Shown in pieces: positions 8,901-16,013 of a DNA stretch of 64,000 nt (positions are counted from its first letter, which is position 1; each line of letters opens with the position of its first letter). Where the stretch lies: positions 310,001 to 374,000 of the forward strand of contig CAVVKW010000005.1 in the NCBI GenBank assembly GCA_963749035.1, in the 5' to 3' direction. The notes under the pieces were generated by a model, which saw nothing but the letters and a program-made list of their open reading frames with translations, searched no databases and was not told where the DNA came from. Source of the stretch: CAVVKW01 sp963749035 (GTDB lineage Bacteria; Verrucomicrobiota; Verrucomicrobiia; Chthoniobacterales; JAATET01). The translations under genes were made by a program, and so were the position numbers.

Positions 8901-9028
8901 GTGAGGTCGGGGAGGACTTCGACGGGGAGCTGGGTCGCCGTGCGCGCGCCGAGCACGAGGAGGATGATCGCGCCGATGAGAATCAGCGCGCGGTGCGCGA
9001 GCGAGAAGCGGATGAGGCGATTCAGCAT
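5918..9028 (-). CDS. Heavy-metal RND efflux permease, CzcA/CusA type
   Basis: A 1036-aa inner-membrane proton/metal antiporter of the HME-RND family. The first helix is near residues 12-30. The porter domain follows, with LPVEVLPDLTKPTVTILTE and the EVETLVT...LE segment. A block of helices contains GMVVDDAIIDVENVFRRL, whose acidic residues belong to the proton relay. A second porter domain and a second helix block end near VTPAVFRLVG. Length and organisation match the family. It is encoded four bases after the membrane-fusion gene and would export a divalent or monovalent metal from periplasm or cytoplasm. The metal cannot be decided from sequence alone. Its 5' part (8659-9028) belongs to the visible duplicated block. 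Confidence 0.92.
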   Translation of the reverse strand: MLNRLIRFSLAHRALILIGAIILLVLGARTATQLPVEVLPDLTKPTVTILTESPGLAPEEVETLVTVPLENSLMGVSGVTRLRSTSDVALSLVFVEFDWDTDITTARQLVWERLQTVELPADITPFMTPVASLMGEILLVGLRSPDATVAPRDLRTLADWTVRQRFQSIPGIAEVLAMGGGVKQIQIQPNPNRLLAFDVTLDEVQTAAAHAASNTTGGFLSTGPQELMVRNLAMSTHLGDIARTVVKTVNDRPVTLADVANVAWDVEPMRGDAAVDGTPGVILSVTKSPGFDTLTLTAEVERAITELRTSLPAGVEIKPLFRQADFIDHAVHNLVEALRDGAIMVSLILLLFLLNLRTTFITLTAIPLSFAITLLVFDAFGISVNSMTLGGLAVAIGMVVDDAIIDVENVFRRLRQNASRAVPQPRLEVIARASAEVRNSILYATLFIILVFLPLFGLSGVEGRLFTPIGVATILSMAASFVVSLTVIPVLCSLLLRPKAGKDHGDNRLVAALKWFLKNTWLRLALDAPLLVLAVAGILLALAATIYPLMGKDFLPAFQEETVLAALTTAPGTSLAQTNEVAAVADQLLLTIPEVRSVGRRVGRAERGDHVVPVSTVEFDVDFNPGGRPRDEVRADIRNQLATIPGTFTALSGPLADRIGHMLSGVSAKVAIKIFGPDLATLRRLGDEIQAVAQSIPGLGDARVEQQALIPQLRIEVDRDRALAYGLTPGDINDQLATLMGGTTVAQLTEGQRTIDLVVRLPEEWREDPDRLAEMILTTPTGRRVPLDAIADLREAKGPNVIQRENTQRRFVVSINPTARDLTGLVSTLQEQIAEQITFPEGYTVSAEGEFLARQDAARRITLFAALVIVIIGVLLTHYFGTPVFALQVLCDIPLAIIGGLLLTWLLVDNVSIATLVGFIAVAGIAARNSVMLISHYLHLMRHEGETFSRDMIERGTLERLIPVLMTALSAGLALIPLVLAAGEPGKEILHPVAVVIVGGLFTSTLLGLGVTPAVFRLVGQRAAEKAIQREAPATL

Positions 9029-9032
9029 CGGG

Positions 9033-10214
9033 TCAGGCCGGGCGGCGGAGGAGGGATGCGATGAGCAGGAGCAATAGAATCGCGCAGGTGATGGCGAGGA
9101 AGGTGGTGAGCGGGGTGATCGCAGACGCGGGGGCGGCGTCGGGGTTGGCGGCCGCAGCGCGGGCTGCGCGGTCGGCGGCGGTGAGTTCGGAGCCGTCTTC
9201 GGCGTGTTCGTGACCGTGGGCGGCGTCGAGGGCTTCCTTTAGCGAGATGCTGGCGTTGCCGCCGGCGAAGCCGAGGAGGTAGCTGCCGGTGGTGACGACT
9301 TCGTCGCCGGGGAAGAGGCCACTGAGGATCTCGACGGATTGGTCGTTGCGGAGGCCGATCTCGACGGGGGCGCGGTGGAAGGCGTTGGGGAGTTCGAAAT
9401 CTGCAACGTAAACGACGCGGTTGGATGGGTCGCCTTGGATGGCTTCGCGCGGGACGCTCATGACGTTTTTGCGTTCGGCCACGACGATGGAAAATTCCGC
9501 GCGCATGCCCGGGCGGAGGGCGTGGTTGGGATTTTCGACCCGGAAGGCGGCTTCGACGGTGCCGGACTCGGGATCGGCTTCCGAGCCGAGGTGCTCGAGG
9601 CGGGAGGGGTGGGCTTTTGGGCCAACGGCGGGGACGACGATGCGGGCCGGGATGCCGGGAGAGAGTCTGGCGGCGAGGTGCTCGGGGACGCGGGCAACGG
9701 CGTAAACGGCGTCGACGTCGATGATCTCGGCGAGGGACTCGTCGGGGTCGACCGGTTTGCCGATCGCTACGTTGGTCGTGGTGACGAGGCCGGAGATCGG
9801 GGCGTCGAGAGTGATGGAGGGAGGGGGGTTGCCGGGCTGGCGGCTTTCGACGATGACGGCGGGCTCGCCCGCCTGGATGAAGTGGTCGTGCTGGATGAAA
9901 ACTTCGGTCGCGCGTCCGGCGATGCGGCTGCTGACGGCGGCGCGGTGGCCGGGGAGGACGTCGATGACGCCGAGGGCGAAGATGGTTTCTTCGAAGTTCG
10001 ATTCCTCGGCGGTGGCGAGTTCGATCCCGAGATTTTTAGTCGCGGTGTCGGTGAGGATGATTGGCTGTTCGGCGGCGAGGGGCCCGCAGAGGAGGGTGAG
10101 GAATACGGTTGTTGTCCGCAGATTAAACAGAGGGACGCGGATTTCTTTTAGGGGATGGCGACTTCGTCGCGGGGTGCAGAGTTCTGGGTATTTTTTGGAT
10201 GGAAGTGGATTCAT
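9033..10214 (-). CDS. RND membrane-fusion protein, CzcB-like (copy 2)
   Basis: Identical in sequence to the gene at 375-1556: an exported adaptor with two half-lipoyl motifs but no coiled-coil hairpin, a His-rich stretch and a C-terminal transmembrane helix. Here the complete operon is visible: its ATG overlaps the outer-membrane-factor stop (ATGA), and its own stop is four bases before the full-length RND permease at 9028. This copy therefore belongs to an intact CBA efflux operon. Confidence 0.85.
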   Translation of the reverse strand: MNPLPSKKYPELCTPRRSRHPLKEIRVPLFNLRTTTVFLTLLCGPLAAEQPIILTDTATKNLGIELATAEESNFEETIFALGVIDVLPGHRAAVSSRIAGRATEVFIQHDHFIQAGEPAVIVESRQPGNPPPSITLDAPISGLVTTTNVAIGKPVDPDESLAEIIDVDAVYAVARVPEHLAARLSPGIPARIVVPAVGPKAHPSRLEHLGSEADPESGTVEAAFRVENPNHALRPGMRAEFSIVVAERKNVMSVPREAIQGDPSNRVVYVADFELPNAFHRAPVEIGLRNDQSVEILSGLFPGDEVVTTGSYLLGFAGGNASISLKEALDAAHGHEHAEDGSELTAADRAARAAAANPDAAPASAITPLTTFLAITCAILLLLLIASLLRRPA

Positions 10215-11458
10215 TGCTCGGTGGCGGTGAGCCATTTGGCGTGGGCGAGGTGGTAGGATTGGCGCGCGGCGAGGGCGGAGGTCTGGGCGTCGGCGAGACG
10301 GGTGCGGGCGCTGAAGAGCGTGGGGAAATCGATCTCGCCGCGTTGGTAGGCGGCTTCGCTGGAGGCGACGAGTGCGCGGGCGGCGGGCAGAAGGTCGGTT
10401 TCAAGCGTGCGCGCGGTCTGGAAGGCGGCGACGAGCAGGCGGTGGGCGGAATCGGCCTCGTTGCGGACGGCAAGGCGGAGGGCGGCGAGTTCGGCTCGGC
10501 GGCGGTCGAGGGTGGCGGTCTTCTCGGCGACGGCTCCGCGACCGTCCTGCCAGAGTGGGAGGGGAATGCTGACGCGGACTCCGGCGAGGTTTTCGTTTTC
10601 GAATCCACCTTCTTCGGCGGCGAGGCGCTCGCCTTCGTAGAAGACGCCGACGCCGACGTCGTCCCAGCGGGAGGCGCGGGCGATGGCGACCGAGGTGTCG
10701 CCGGCTTCGACGGCGAGTTCTGCAAGACGGAGGTCTGGGCGGGTCGTCGGTGTGCGGGGCGAGGGTGGCTGCGACGGGAGCGCGGCGAGCACGACGTTTG
10801 GGAAGGAAGCAGGTGGCCGGCCGAGGAGGGTGGCGAGTTCTTCGGCGAGGGGGATGGCCTCGGCTTTGGTGACTTCGCTGGTGGCGGCCAGCGTTTTGGC
10901 GGCGAGGTCGGCTTGGTTGGCAGCGAGGGAGGATGTGAGGCCCTCGGCGGACTGGGCGGTGAGGGATTTTGCGAAGGTCTCGAGGTCGCGGGTCTGGGTG
11001 GCGGTGAGGCGGACGGATTCGCGGATGGCGGCCAGCTTGGTGGCGGTGGCGCGAGCCCGGCCGGCGATGAGGCGGGCACGGTCGTCGAGCTCGAGTCGGG
11101 CCATCTCGATGGCGATGGCGGAGTGGCGGCGTTCCAGCGCGAGGCGGGCGGTGAGGGGAAAACGCTGGGTGAAGGCAACTCCGAGGCGAGCTTGGGATCG
11201 GGGGCCGGCTCCGACTTCGAAGGTCAACTCGGGATTGGTGAGGCGGCCGGTGGTGCGGGTGCGGGCTTCGGCCTCGGCGATGAGGTGACGGGCAGCGAGG
11301 AGTTCGGCGTTGTTGGCGCGGGCGATCGCGGCGGCCTTCTCCGGGGTGAGGGCGGACTGGGCGCGGGAGTGCGCGCTGAGGCCAACGAGGGCGAGGATCA
11401 CCGCGGCGCTAACGAGCGCCGGGGCGGTGATGGAATGGATAACGGGAAAAAATTTCAT
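10211..11458 (-). CDS. Outer-membrane factor of TolC/CzcC type (copy 2)
   Basis: Identical to the 415-aa protein at 1553-2800. It has a signal peptide and the helical repeats of the outer membrane efflux family, and is the channel component of the adjacent RND pump. It is translationally coupled to the membrane-fusion gene and preceded by the His/Cys-rich small gene, so the copy 2 operon is complete from 11893 down to 5918. Confidence 0.87.
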   Translation of the reverse strand: MKFFPVIHSITAPALVSAAVILALVGLSAHSRAQSALTPEKAAAIARANNAELLAARHLIAEAEARTRTTGRLTNPELTFEVGAGPRSQARLGVAFTQRFPLTARLALERRHSAIAIEMARLELDDRARLIAGRARATATKLAAIRESVRLTATQTRDLETFAKSLTAQSAEGLTSSLAANQADLAAKTLAATSEVTKAEAIPLAEELATLLGRPPASFPNVVLAALPSQPPSPRTPTTRPDLRLAELAVEAGDTSVAIARASRWDDVGVGVFYEGERLAAEEGGFENENLAGVRVSIPLPLWQDGRGAVAEKTATLDRRRAELAALRLAVRNEADSAHRLLVAAFQTARTLETDLLPAARALVASSEAAYQRGEIDFPTLFSARTRLADAQTSALAARQSYHLAHAKWLTATEQ

Positions 11459-11542
11459 GAGGTGTCCTGATCGATGCGGTTCCGGCGATGGCCGGGGAAC
11501 GTCTGCAAACGCGAGTCGCGGGCACGCTGCGCCCGCGAGGGA

Positions 11543-11893
11543 TCAGGACAACTGCGGGGGGTAATCGATTTCCCGGGTCGGGCCTTCGATCGCGATATGG
11601 TCGCGAGAGGACGGCGGACGAACGAGGGTCGTCAGCGGGAGGAATTGGCGGTCGTTTTGGAAGGCGACGAAAACGGGAGCGTGACCGTGGCAGCAGGTGT
11701 GCTCGACCGGACAATCGGAGTGATCGGTGTGAGCGGGTTCCGCCGGATCGGTGCCCGGGCAGGGCGCGTGCTCGTGGAATTGGCAAACGGCAGTCTCGTT
11801 CGCGTGCTCGACGGCATGGCCGAGCTGCGTCGCACCAATCAGGCAAACGACGAAGACCCAAAGTAGGCAGATGTGTCGGCGAACGAGCGTCAC
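11543..11893 (-). CDS. His/Cys-rich exported small protein (copy 2)
   Basis: Identical to 2885-3235. The GTG start is preceded by GGAGAG, followed by a signal peptide and a His/Cys-rich mature region that probably binds metal. It opens the copy 2 efflux operon. The same caution about the start codon applies. Confidence 0.6.
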   Translation of the reverse strand: MTLVRRHICLLWVFVVCLIGATQLGHAVEHANETAVCQFHEHAPCPGTDPAEPAHTDHSDCPVEHTCCHGHAPVFVAFQNDRQFLPLTTLVRPPSSRDHIAIEGPTREIDYPPQLS

Positions 11894-12014
11894 GGCTCTC
11901 CGAGATAGCCCGGATGAGGTGTCCAAGCAAGTGGCACGTGGCGAGACTGCGGGTGCGGCGTCCGTTTCGCTGGTTTGATTGACTTGCGGACGGACGAATT
12001 CTAGCGTCCGACGC

Positions 12015-12164
12015 ATGTCTGATTCGTCCGATTCCGAGGATTTGTTGATTCGCCGTCTGCTGTTGGGAGGCGCGACGTTTTTGATCCTGGGTGCGATCGC
12101 GACCGCGGTGTTGATCGCTTTCGCCATCTCGGCGAATTTCAATTTCCTTCAGTGGATGGAGTAG
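12015..12164 (+). CDS. Small single-span membrane protein (copy 2)
   Basis: Identical to 3357-3506: 49 aa, an acidic start and one long hydrophobic helix, convergent with and slightly overlapping the YihY-type gene. No family is recognised and support is limited to composition. Confidence 0.4.
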   Translation: MSDSSDSEDLLIRRLLLGGATFLILGAIATAVLIAFAISANFNFLQWME

Positions 12165-13083
12165 GCTCGGGAGCCGTCGCGTGGCCTCCGGCGGCGGTGG
12201 CGCTGAAGCAGGCGCCGAGAATGATGATCTGCCCGGAGATGTAGATCCAGAAGAGGAGCAGCATGAGACTGCTGATCGAACCGTAGATCTCGGAGTAGTG
12301 GATGAAGTGCGGCAGGACGCTGATGAAGGCGACCTGCGTGATCTGGAGTAGAATGGTGACGATGATCGCCGGAAACCAGACCTCGCTGAATTTGACCCGG
12401 CAACGGGGAGCGAGCATGTAGAGCATCGTGAAGGCGTAGAAGAGCACGATGGCGCTGACGAGGTAGCGGGACCAGTCGAGTGCCGCGAATATCGCGGTGA
12501 GATCGCTGGTCGGGAGGTGAACGGCGATGACGGCGTCAAGGGATTCGACAACGTGACGCAGGCCCTGGATGACGGCCGGGACGAAGATGCCGAGGACGAG
12601 GGAACTGCCGATGACGGCGATCATCACGAGATTCTTGAGCGGAAGTTGCCACCAGGGGATGGCGCGGGTCCGCCAGGCGTCGTTGACCGCACGGACGATG
12701 GCTTGAAAGAAGCGCAGGGAGGTCCAGACGAGAATGATGAGCGAGACGACGCTGACGCTGCTGCGGATCTTCTGGAGATTATCGACGGAGGTCAGGATCA
12801 TCTCCCGCTGCGCCACGGTGATCGGTGCAAAGTCTTCGAGGGCGGTGCGGATCTGGACGGGGTCGACGAAGATGGAGCCGATCGAGAGGATCAGCGCGAC
12901 GAGCGGAACGATGGAAAAGAGAGCGTAGTAGGCGGAGGCAGCGGCTCGCTGTTCGCCGCGGATGGCGGAATAAAGCCGGAGGGTCTCGTAGAGCGTGACG
13001 ATGGGGCCGGGGAGTCGGGCGAACACGCGGTCCACCGTGGTGACCATGCGGTGGGTAAATCGCGTGAGATGATGTTCGACCAC
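12139..13083 (-). CDS. YihY/BrkB-family inner-membrane protein (copy 2)
   Basis: Identical to 3481-4425: 314 aa with about six membrane helices and the UPF0761 sequence pattern. As in copy 1 it lies between the exported-peptide gene with its terminator and the efflux operon. Confidence 0.85.
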   Translation of the reverse strand: MVEHHLTRFTHRMVTTVDRVFARLPGPIVTLYETLRLYSAIRGEQRAAASAYYALFSIVPLVALILSIGSIFVDPVQIRTALEDFAPITVAQREMILTSVDNLQKIRSSVSVVSLIILVWTSLRFFQAIVRAVNDAWRTRAIPWWQLPLKNLVMIAVIGSSLVLGIFVPAVIQGLRHVVESLDAVIAVHLPTSDLTAIFAALDWSRYLVSAIVLFYAFTMLYMLAPRCRVKFSEVWFPAIIVTILLQITQVAFISVLPHFIHYSEIYGSISSLMLLLFWIYISGQIIILGACFSATAAGGHATAPEPTPSTEGN

Positions 13084-13118
13084 GGTCCTGCGTATGGCAA
13101 AGCGGGGAAAAGCGGAAA

Positions 13119-13153
13119 AGAAAAAAGGCGCGGCTCCCGGAGGAACCGCGCCT
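13119..13153 (-). terminator. Intrinsic terminator (copy 2)
   Basis: Identical to the terminator at 4461-4495: an 8-bp GC stem with a 12-nt loop followed by a T-rich tract on the minus strand, after the 52-aa gene. Confidence 0.85.
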
Positions 13154-13178
13154 GATAAAGGTCAGATCGTTCGAGCGA

Positions 13179-13337
13179 TCAGAGCTTGATGCTGAGAGTG
13201 GCGGACTCTTTCGTGTCGTCCTTCTTTTCACCCTTCTTGCCGGAGCAACTTGAGCTGCAGTCACCGGCGAAGGCCGAGGAAGCTGCGAAGGCGACAAAAG
13301 CGAAAGCGGTCGAGAGAAGTGCGAGTTTAGTTTTCAT
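13179..13337 (-). CDS. Short exported peptide with CSSSC motif (copy 2)
   Basis: The coding sequence is identical to 4521-4679 (signal peptide, then a roughly 30-aa Cys/Lys/Asp-rich peptide). Only 15 bp upstream of the ATG are shared with copy 1. Beyond that, this copy has the 38-bp tract next to the insertion sequence. If the duplication ran rightward from here, this is the ancestral upstream side, now displaced by the IS. Confidence 0.6.
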   Translation of the reverse strand: MKTKLALLSTAFAFVAFAASSAFAGDCSSSCSGKKGEKKDDTKESATLSIKL

Positions 13338-13374
13338 ATGACGGAAAGTGTCGCTGCATTCGGGATTCTGTCAA

Positions 13375-13390
13375 GTCGGACTGGCGACGA
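13375..13390. repeat. 16-bp direct repeat, left of the IS
   Basis: The sequence gtcggactggcgacga directly abuts the left IS end (13391). The same 16 bases directly abut the right IS end at 14855-14870, as expected for a target-site duplication. Confidence 0.85.
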
Positions 13391-13444
13391 TGTCGGCGAC
13401 GGAGCAAAACCGGATTTCTTGCCGGAGCAAAACCGGACAGGTGT

Positions 13445-14500
13445 TCAGAGGCTGTAGTGGGCTAAAATAGAGGGCCACACGTCTTTTGGGGGATTCTCGA
13501 CGACCCAAAATTGACGGGACGGATGATGGACGATGGTGATGCGCTTGCGGAGGGTGGATGAGATCTCGTAGTTACGGCCTTCAAAATCGACGGTGTGGTC
13601 GTTGTTCACGCGTCGGGAGAGGCGGAGTGAGAGGTGCAGATCGAGTAGGGCGGGAGGCGGAGAAGGACGCAGGCGACCGCGGCCACGGAGTGACTGGATT
13701 TCCCAGACTTCGAGGGGAATTTTGCCGGACGAGCGGTTGAGCTTGAGGTTCTGTCGCTCGATCTCCATCTGGAGGATGGCGTCGGCTTGCGCCCAAGTTG
13801 TGGCGCGGGCGTGTGCGAGCAAGGCGACCAGGCGTCGCTGGAAGGTGCCAAAGCGCCGCTCGATCTTGCCCTTGGCCTGAGGGGTGGGAGCCACGAGGTG
13901 GGCGGAACCCAGTCCCAGCATGGCTCGTTGGAACTCGCTTTTGGGATCGCTATGGTCGTCGGTGGAACTCGGTCCGAAGAGGCTCAGGCCGTCGGTGTAG
14001 AGGATCTCGGGAAGCCCCCAGCGGGTGAAGGCTTCGCGGAAGTGCTCGAAGTGATTCCAAGTGGTGTCCGATCCGACGAAACGGCCCGCCAGATTGAGTC
14101 CGGAGGCGTCGTCCACGGTGAGTAGGAGGGTCTGCTTGGAACTGGCCGGCCACCACTGGTGGATGGAGCTGTCGTGTTGCCAAAGCTCTCCGATGTGCTC
14201 GCGGCGGAAGCGTCGGTAAACCCGGGGTTTGCGGGCCGCAGCGGGCACCAGATGCGCGTAGTGCGCTTTGACGTGGGCCTCGACCGTGGAGCGCGCCCGG
14301 CGAAACCCGCAGAGGCGCTCGAGTTCGTCGGCAACGAGCTGGTAGTTGGGCGGATTTTGAAGGGGAAGGAACTCCTCGAGCAGGCATCGCGTCTTGGCTG
14401 GCCAGTCCCCCAATCGGTCTCCCCCGCTGGTCTTCGGCCCGTAGTTGGCGCGCTCCGACAGGAAGACTCCGCGCATTTCGTAGAGCCGGGAGCGGCTCAC
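13445..14500 (-). CDS. DDE transposase of the IS, N terminus in doubt
   Basis: A 351-aa integrase-core transposase. The catalytic triad is visible as the Asp in GELWQHDSS, the Asp in ILYTDGLSLF and the Glu in PQAKGKIERRF, with the VDDASG strand between. The pattern matches ISNCY/IS1202 transposases. The only start in this frame is the GTG at 14500, but it lies inside the recognition helix of an HTH whose first half (TAAAHLGVSRSRLYEM) is encoded upstream in the same frame. The open frame continues to about 14620 without a start. An ATG at 14610-14608 followed by seven A residues lies in the neighbouring frame. A -1 shift, or one extra A at that run, would join it to give a natural protein of about 388 aa. 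So it is a programmed frameshift, slippage, sequencing error or mutation. Confidence 0.8.
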   Translation of the reverse strand: MSRSRLYEMRGVFLSERANYGPKTSGGDRLGDWPAKTRCLLEEFLPLQNPPNYQLVADELERLCGFRRARSTVEAHVKAHYAHLVPAAARKPRVYRRFRREHIGELWQHDSSIHQWWPASSKQTLLLTVDDASGLNLAGRFVGSDTTWNHFEHFREAFTRWGLPEILYTDGLSLFGPSSTDDHSDPKSEFQRAMLGLGSAHLVAPTPQAKGKIERRFGTFQRRLVALLAHARATTWAQADAILQMEIERQNLKLNRSSGKIPLEVWEIQSLRGRGRLRPSPPPALLDLHLSLRLSRRVNNDHTVDFEGRNYEISSTLRKRITIVHHPSRQFWVVENPPKDVWPSILAHYSL

Positions 14501-14703
14501 TCCCAGATGCGCAGCTGCCGTGACCGCGTCGAGGGTGCCTGCGTTGAAGTCTTCGAGCGTGCGTCGAACGAATCCGGCGGGATGACGGTGGGCTAACTGC
14601 TTTTTTTCATCGCGGGATCATCATCCAAGCCAGACGCCCAAGAAAGCAAAGCTGCCTTCTGCTACGAAGGGTTCTCGAACGCCATCCACCCACCAAGCGC
14701 GCC

Positions 14704-14770
14704 AGCGCGGGAAGCGCCTCTCCGTCGGCCTCCGCTACGCTCCGGCCTCCTCCGAGGCGCTTCCCGCGCT
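14704..14770. other. Perfect 17-bp hairpin inside the IS
   Basis: AGCGCGGGAAGCGCCTC (14704-14720) is exactly complementary to 14754-14770, with a 33-nt spacer. It lies between the right IS end and the transposase start, so a transcript entering the IS from the right would form this stem before the transposase. Such structures can shield transposase expression from outside transcription; this is inference. Confidence 0.7.
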
Positions 14771-14854
14771 GTTTCCAACACCCCAGTCCGGTTTTGAACC
14801 GTCTCCTATTCCGGTTTTGCTCCGTCTCTTTCCGGTTTTGCTCCGGCCCCGACA

Positions 14855-14870
14855 GTCGGACTGGCGACGA
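14855..14870. repeat. 16-bp direct repeat, right of the IS
   Basis: Second copy of gtcggactggcgacga, immediately after the right IS end and 49 bp before the sppA start codon. Confidence 0.85.
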
Positions 14871-14919
14871 GAAATGTGCGCTTGTGGCTTCCGAGGGATC
14901 GGGGCACGTTGCGGGTCTT

Positions 14920-15921
14920 ATGAGGAAATCGGGATGCGCGATCGTAGCGCTGTTTCTTTTGCTGGTCGCCAGCGTTTTCGTGAATGGCGTCCTGCTGCTC
15001 GGGCTGGGGGCGAGATCGGCGACGGGTTTGGCGCTGGAGACGGCCCCGGTGAATTACGACGAGCAGCTCGTGCTGCCTGCGGTGAATGGCGATGGCGGGA
15101 AGATCGTGGTGATCCCGATGGATGGAGTGATCGCCTACAACACGCCGGGGAGTCTGGGCGATTCGATGGTGGACGATCTGAAGGCGGCGTTCCGACAGGC
15201 GGGAGACGATCCGAGCGTGAAGGCGGTGGTGATGACCGTGAACTCGCCGGGCGGCGAGATCACGGCTTCGGACGTGATTTACCACGAGATCAAGAAGCTG
15301 CGGGAGCGGAAGCCGGTCGTGTATTTCATGAACAGCGTCGGAGCATCGGGAGCCTACTACGCGGCGTGCGGGGCGAACTGGGTGATGTGCAACGAGACGA
15401 CGTTTACGGGTAGCATCGGTGTGATCATTTCAACGCTGAATTACCGGGAGCTCTTCGGAAAAATCGGGTTGGATTCCATCGTATTCAAGAGCGGCAAGTT
15501 CAAAGACATGCTCAACGGGTCGCGGGAGGTTACGCCGGAAGAGGCGGCTTACGTGCAGGGTTTGGTGATGCAGAGTTACGACAAGTTCGTCGGGATCGTC
15601 GCGGAGGCGCGCGGGTTGGACGAGGGCAGTTTGCGCAGCGGTGTGGCGGATGGGCGGATCTTGAGTGGAGAGGACGCGCTGCGAGCGAAACTGGTCGATC
15701 AGCTTGGTTACATCGAGGACGCCTACGCGAAGGCGCGCGAGCTCGGGGCGGCGCCGGGGGCCAAGATCGTGGCCTACAAGCGCAATTTTTCGTTTGGGAG
15801 CGTGTTTCAGTTGCTCGGCGAAGCGCGGGGGGCGCGGAAGGTTGAAATCGACCTGCTCGAGGGCATGCCGAAGTTGCAACCCGGGCGAATCTATCTGCTG
15901 CCGTCGTTTTATGCGCCGTAG
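14920..15921 (+). CDS. sppA: Signal peptide peptidase SppA (S49 family)
   Basis: A 333-aa membrane-bound serine protease that degrades cleaved signal peptides. Residues 6-28 form the N-terminal anchor. The catalytic domain shows the VNSPGGEITASD strand-turn, the nucleophile Ser143 in NSVGASGAYYA, the GSIGVI loop and the general base Lys195 in KSGKFKDML. This is the short SppA type with one protease domain. The ATG at 14920 is chosen because it begins directly at the membrane anchor. The frame is open further upstream, but there it reads through the IS end (SFRFCSG...). The IS ends 65 bp upstream and has probably replaced or separated its native promoter. Confidence 0.9.
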   Translation: MRKSGCAIVALFLLLVASVFVNGVLLLGLGARSATGLALETAPVNYDEQLVLPAVNGDGGKIVVIPMDGVIAYNTPGSLGDSMVDDLKAAFRQAGDDPSVKAVVMTVNSPGGEITASDVIYHEIKKLRERKPVVYFMNSVGASGAYYAACGANWVMCNETTFTGSIGVIISTLNYRELFGKIGLDSIVFKSGKFKDMLNGSREVTPEEAAYVQGLVMQSYDKFVGIVAEARGLDEGSLRSGVADGRILSGEDALRAKLVDQLGYIEDAYAKARELGAAPGAKIVAYKRNFSFGSVFQLLGEARGARKVEIDLLEGMPKLQPGRIYLLPSFYAP

Positions 15922-16013
15922 GTTGGTGGGGATTTGAAAGTTGAAATGCGGAATGCGCATTCGAGTGCGGCTTGGCCGTTGGATGGGTCGGCGTTCGTCG
16001 GTGGGCGGTTGAG

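Larger units (their letters stand above)
8659..13352. repeat. Large direct repeat, copy 2
   Basis: This is the second copy of the block at 1-4694. No base difference was seen in the stretches compared and all encoded proteins are identical, which indicates a very recent event or an assembly duplication. Under a simple tandem model the full second unit is 4695-13352. The block ends 38 bp before an insertion sequence. Confidence 0.95.
13391..14854 (-). mobile_element. Complete insertion sequence, IS1202-like (1464 bp)
   Basis: The left end starts TGTCGGCGACGGAGCAAAAC and the right end is its imperfect complement (TGTCGGGGCCGGAGCAAAAC read inward), about 23 bp with two mismatches. The motif GGAGCAAAACCGG recurs as subterminal repeats at both ends. 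One transposase gene fills most of the element, and 16-bp direct repeats flank it. Single ORF, TGT ends, size and a long target duplication fit the IS1202 group (often labelled ISNCY) as I recall it. IS481 is the main alternative. The duplication and the intact ends indicate a recent insertion. Confidence 0.85.

Noticed and set aside
13391..14854. IS21-family element
   Set aside because: The ends carry multiple repeats as in IS21, but there is no istB, and the transposase pattern and 16-bp duplication fit IS1202/ISNCY better.
14794..14919. N-terminal extension of sppA into the IS
   Set aside because: The extra residues come from reading the IS terminal repeats; the membrane anchor starts at the ATG at 14920.
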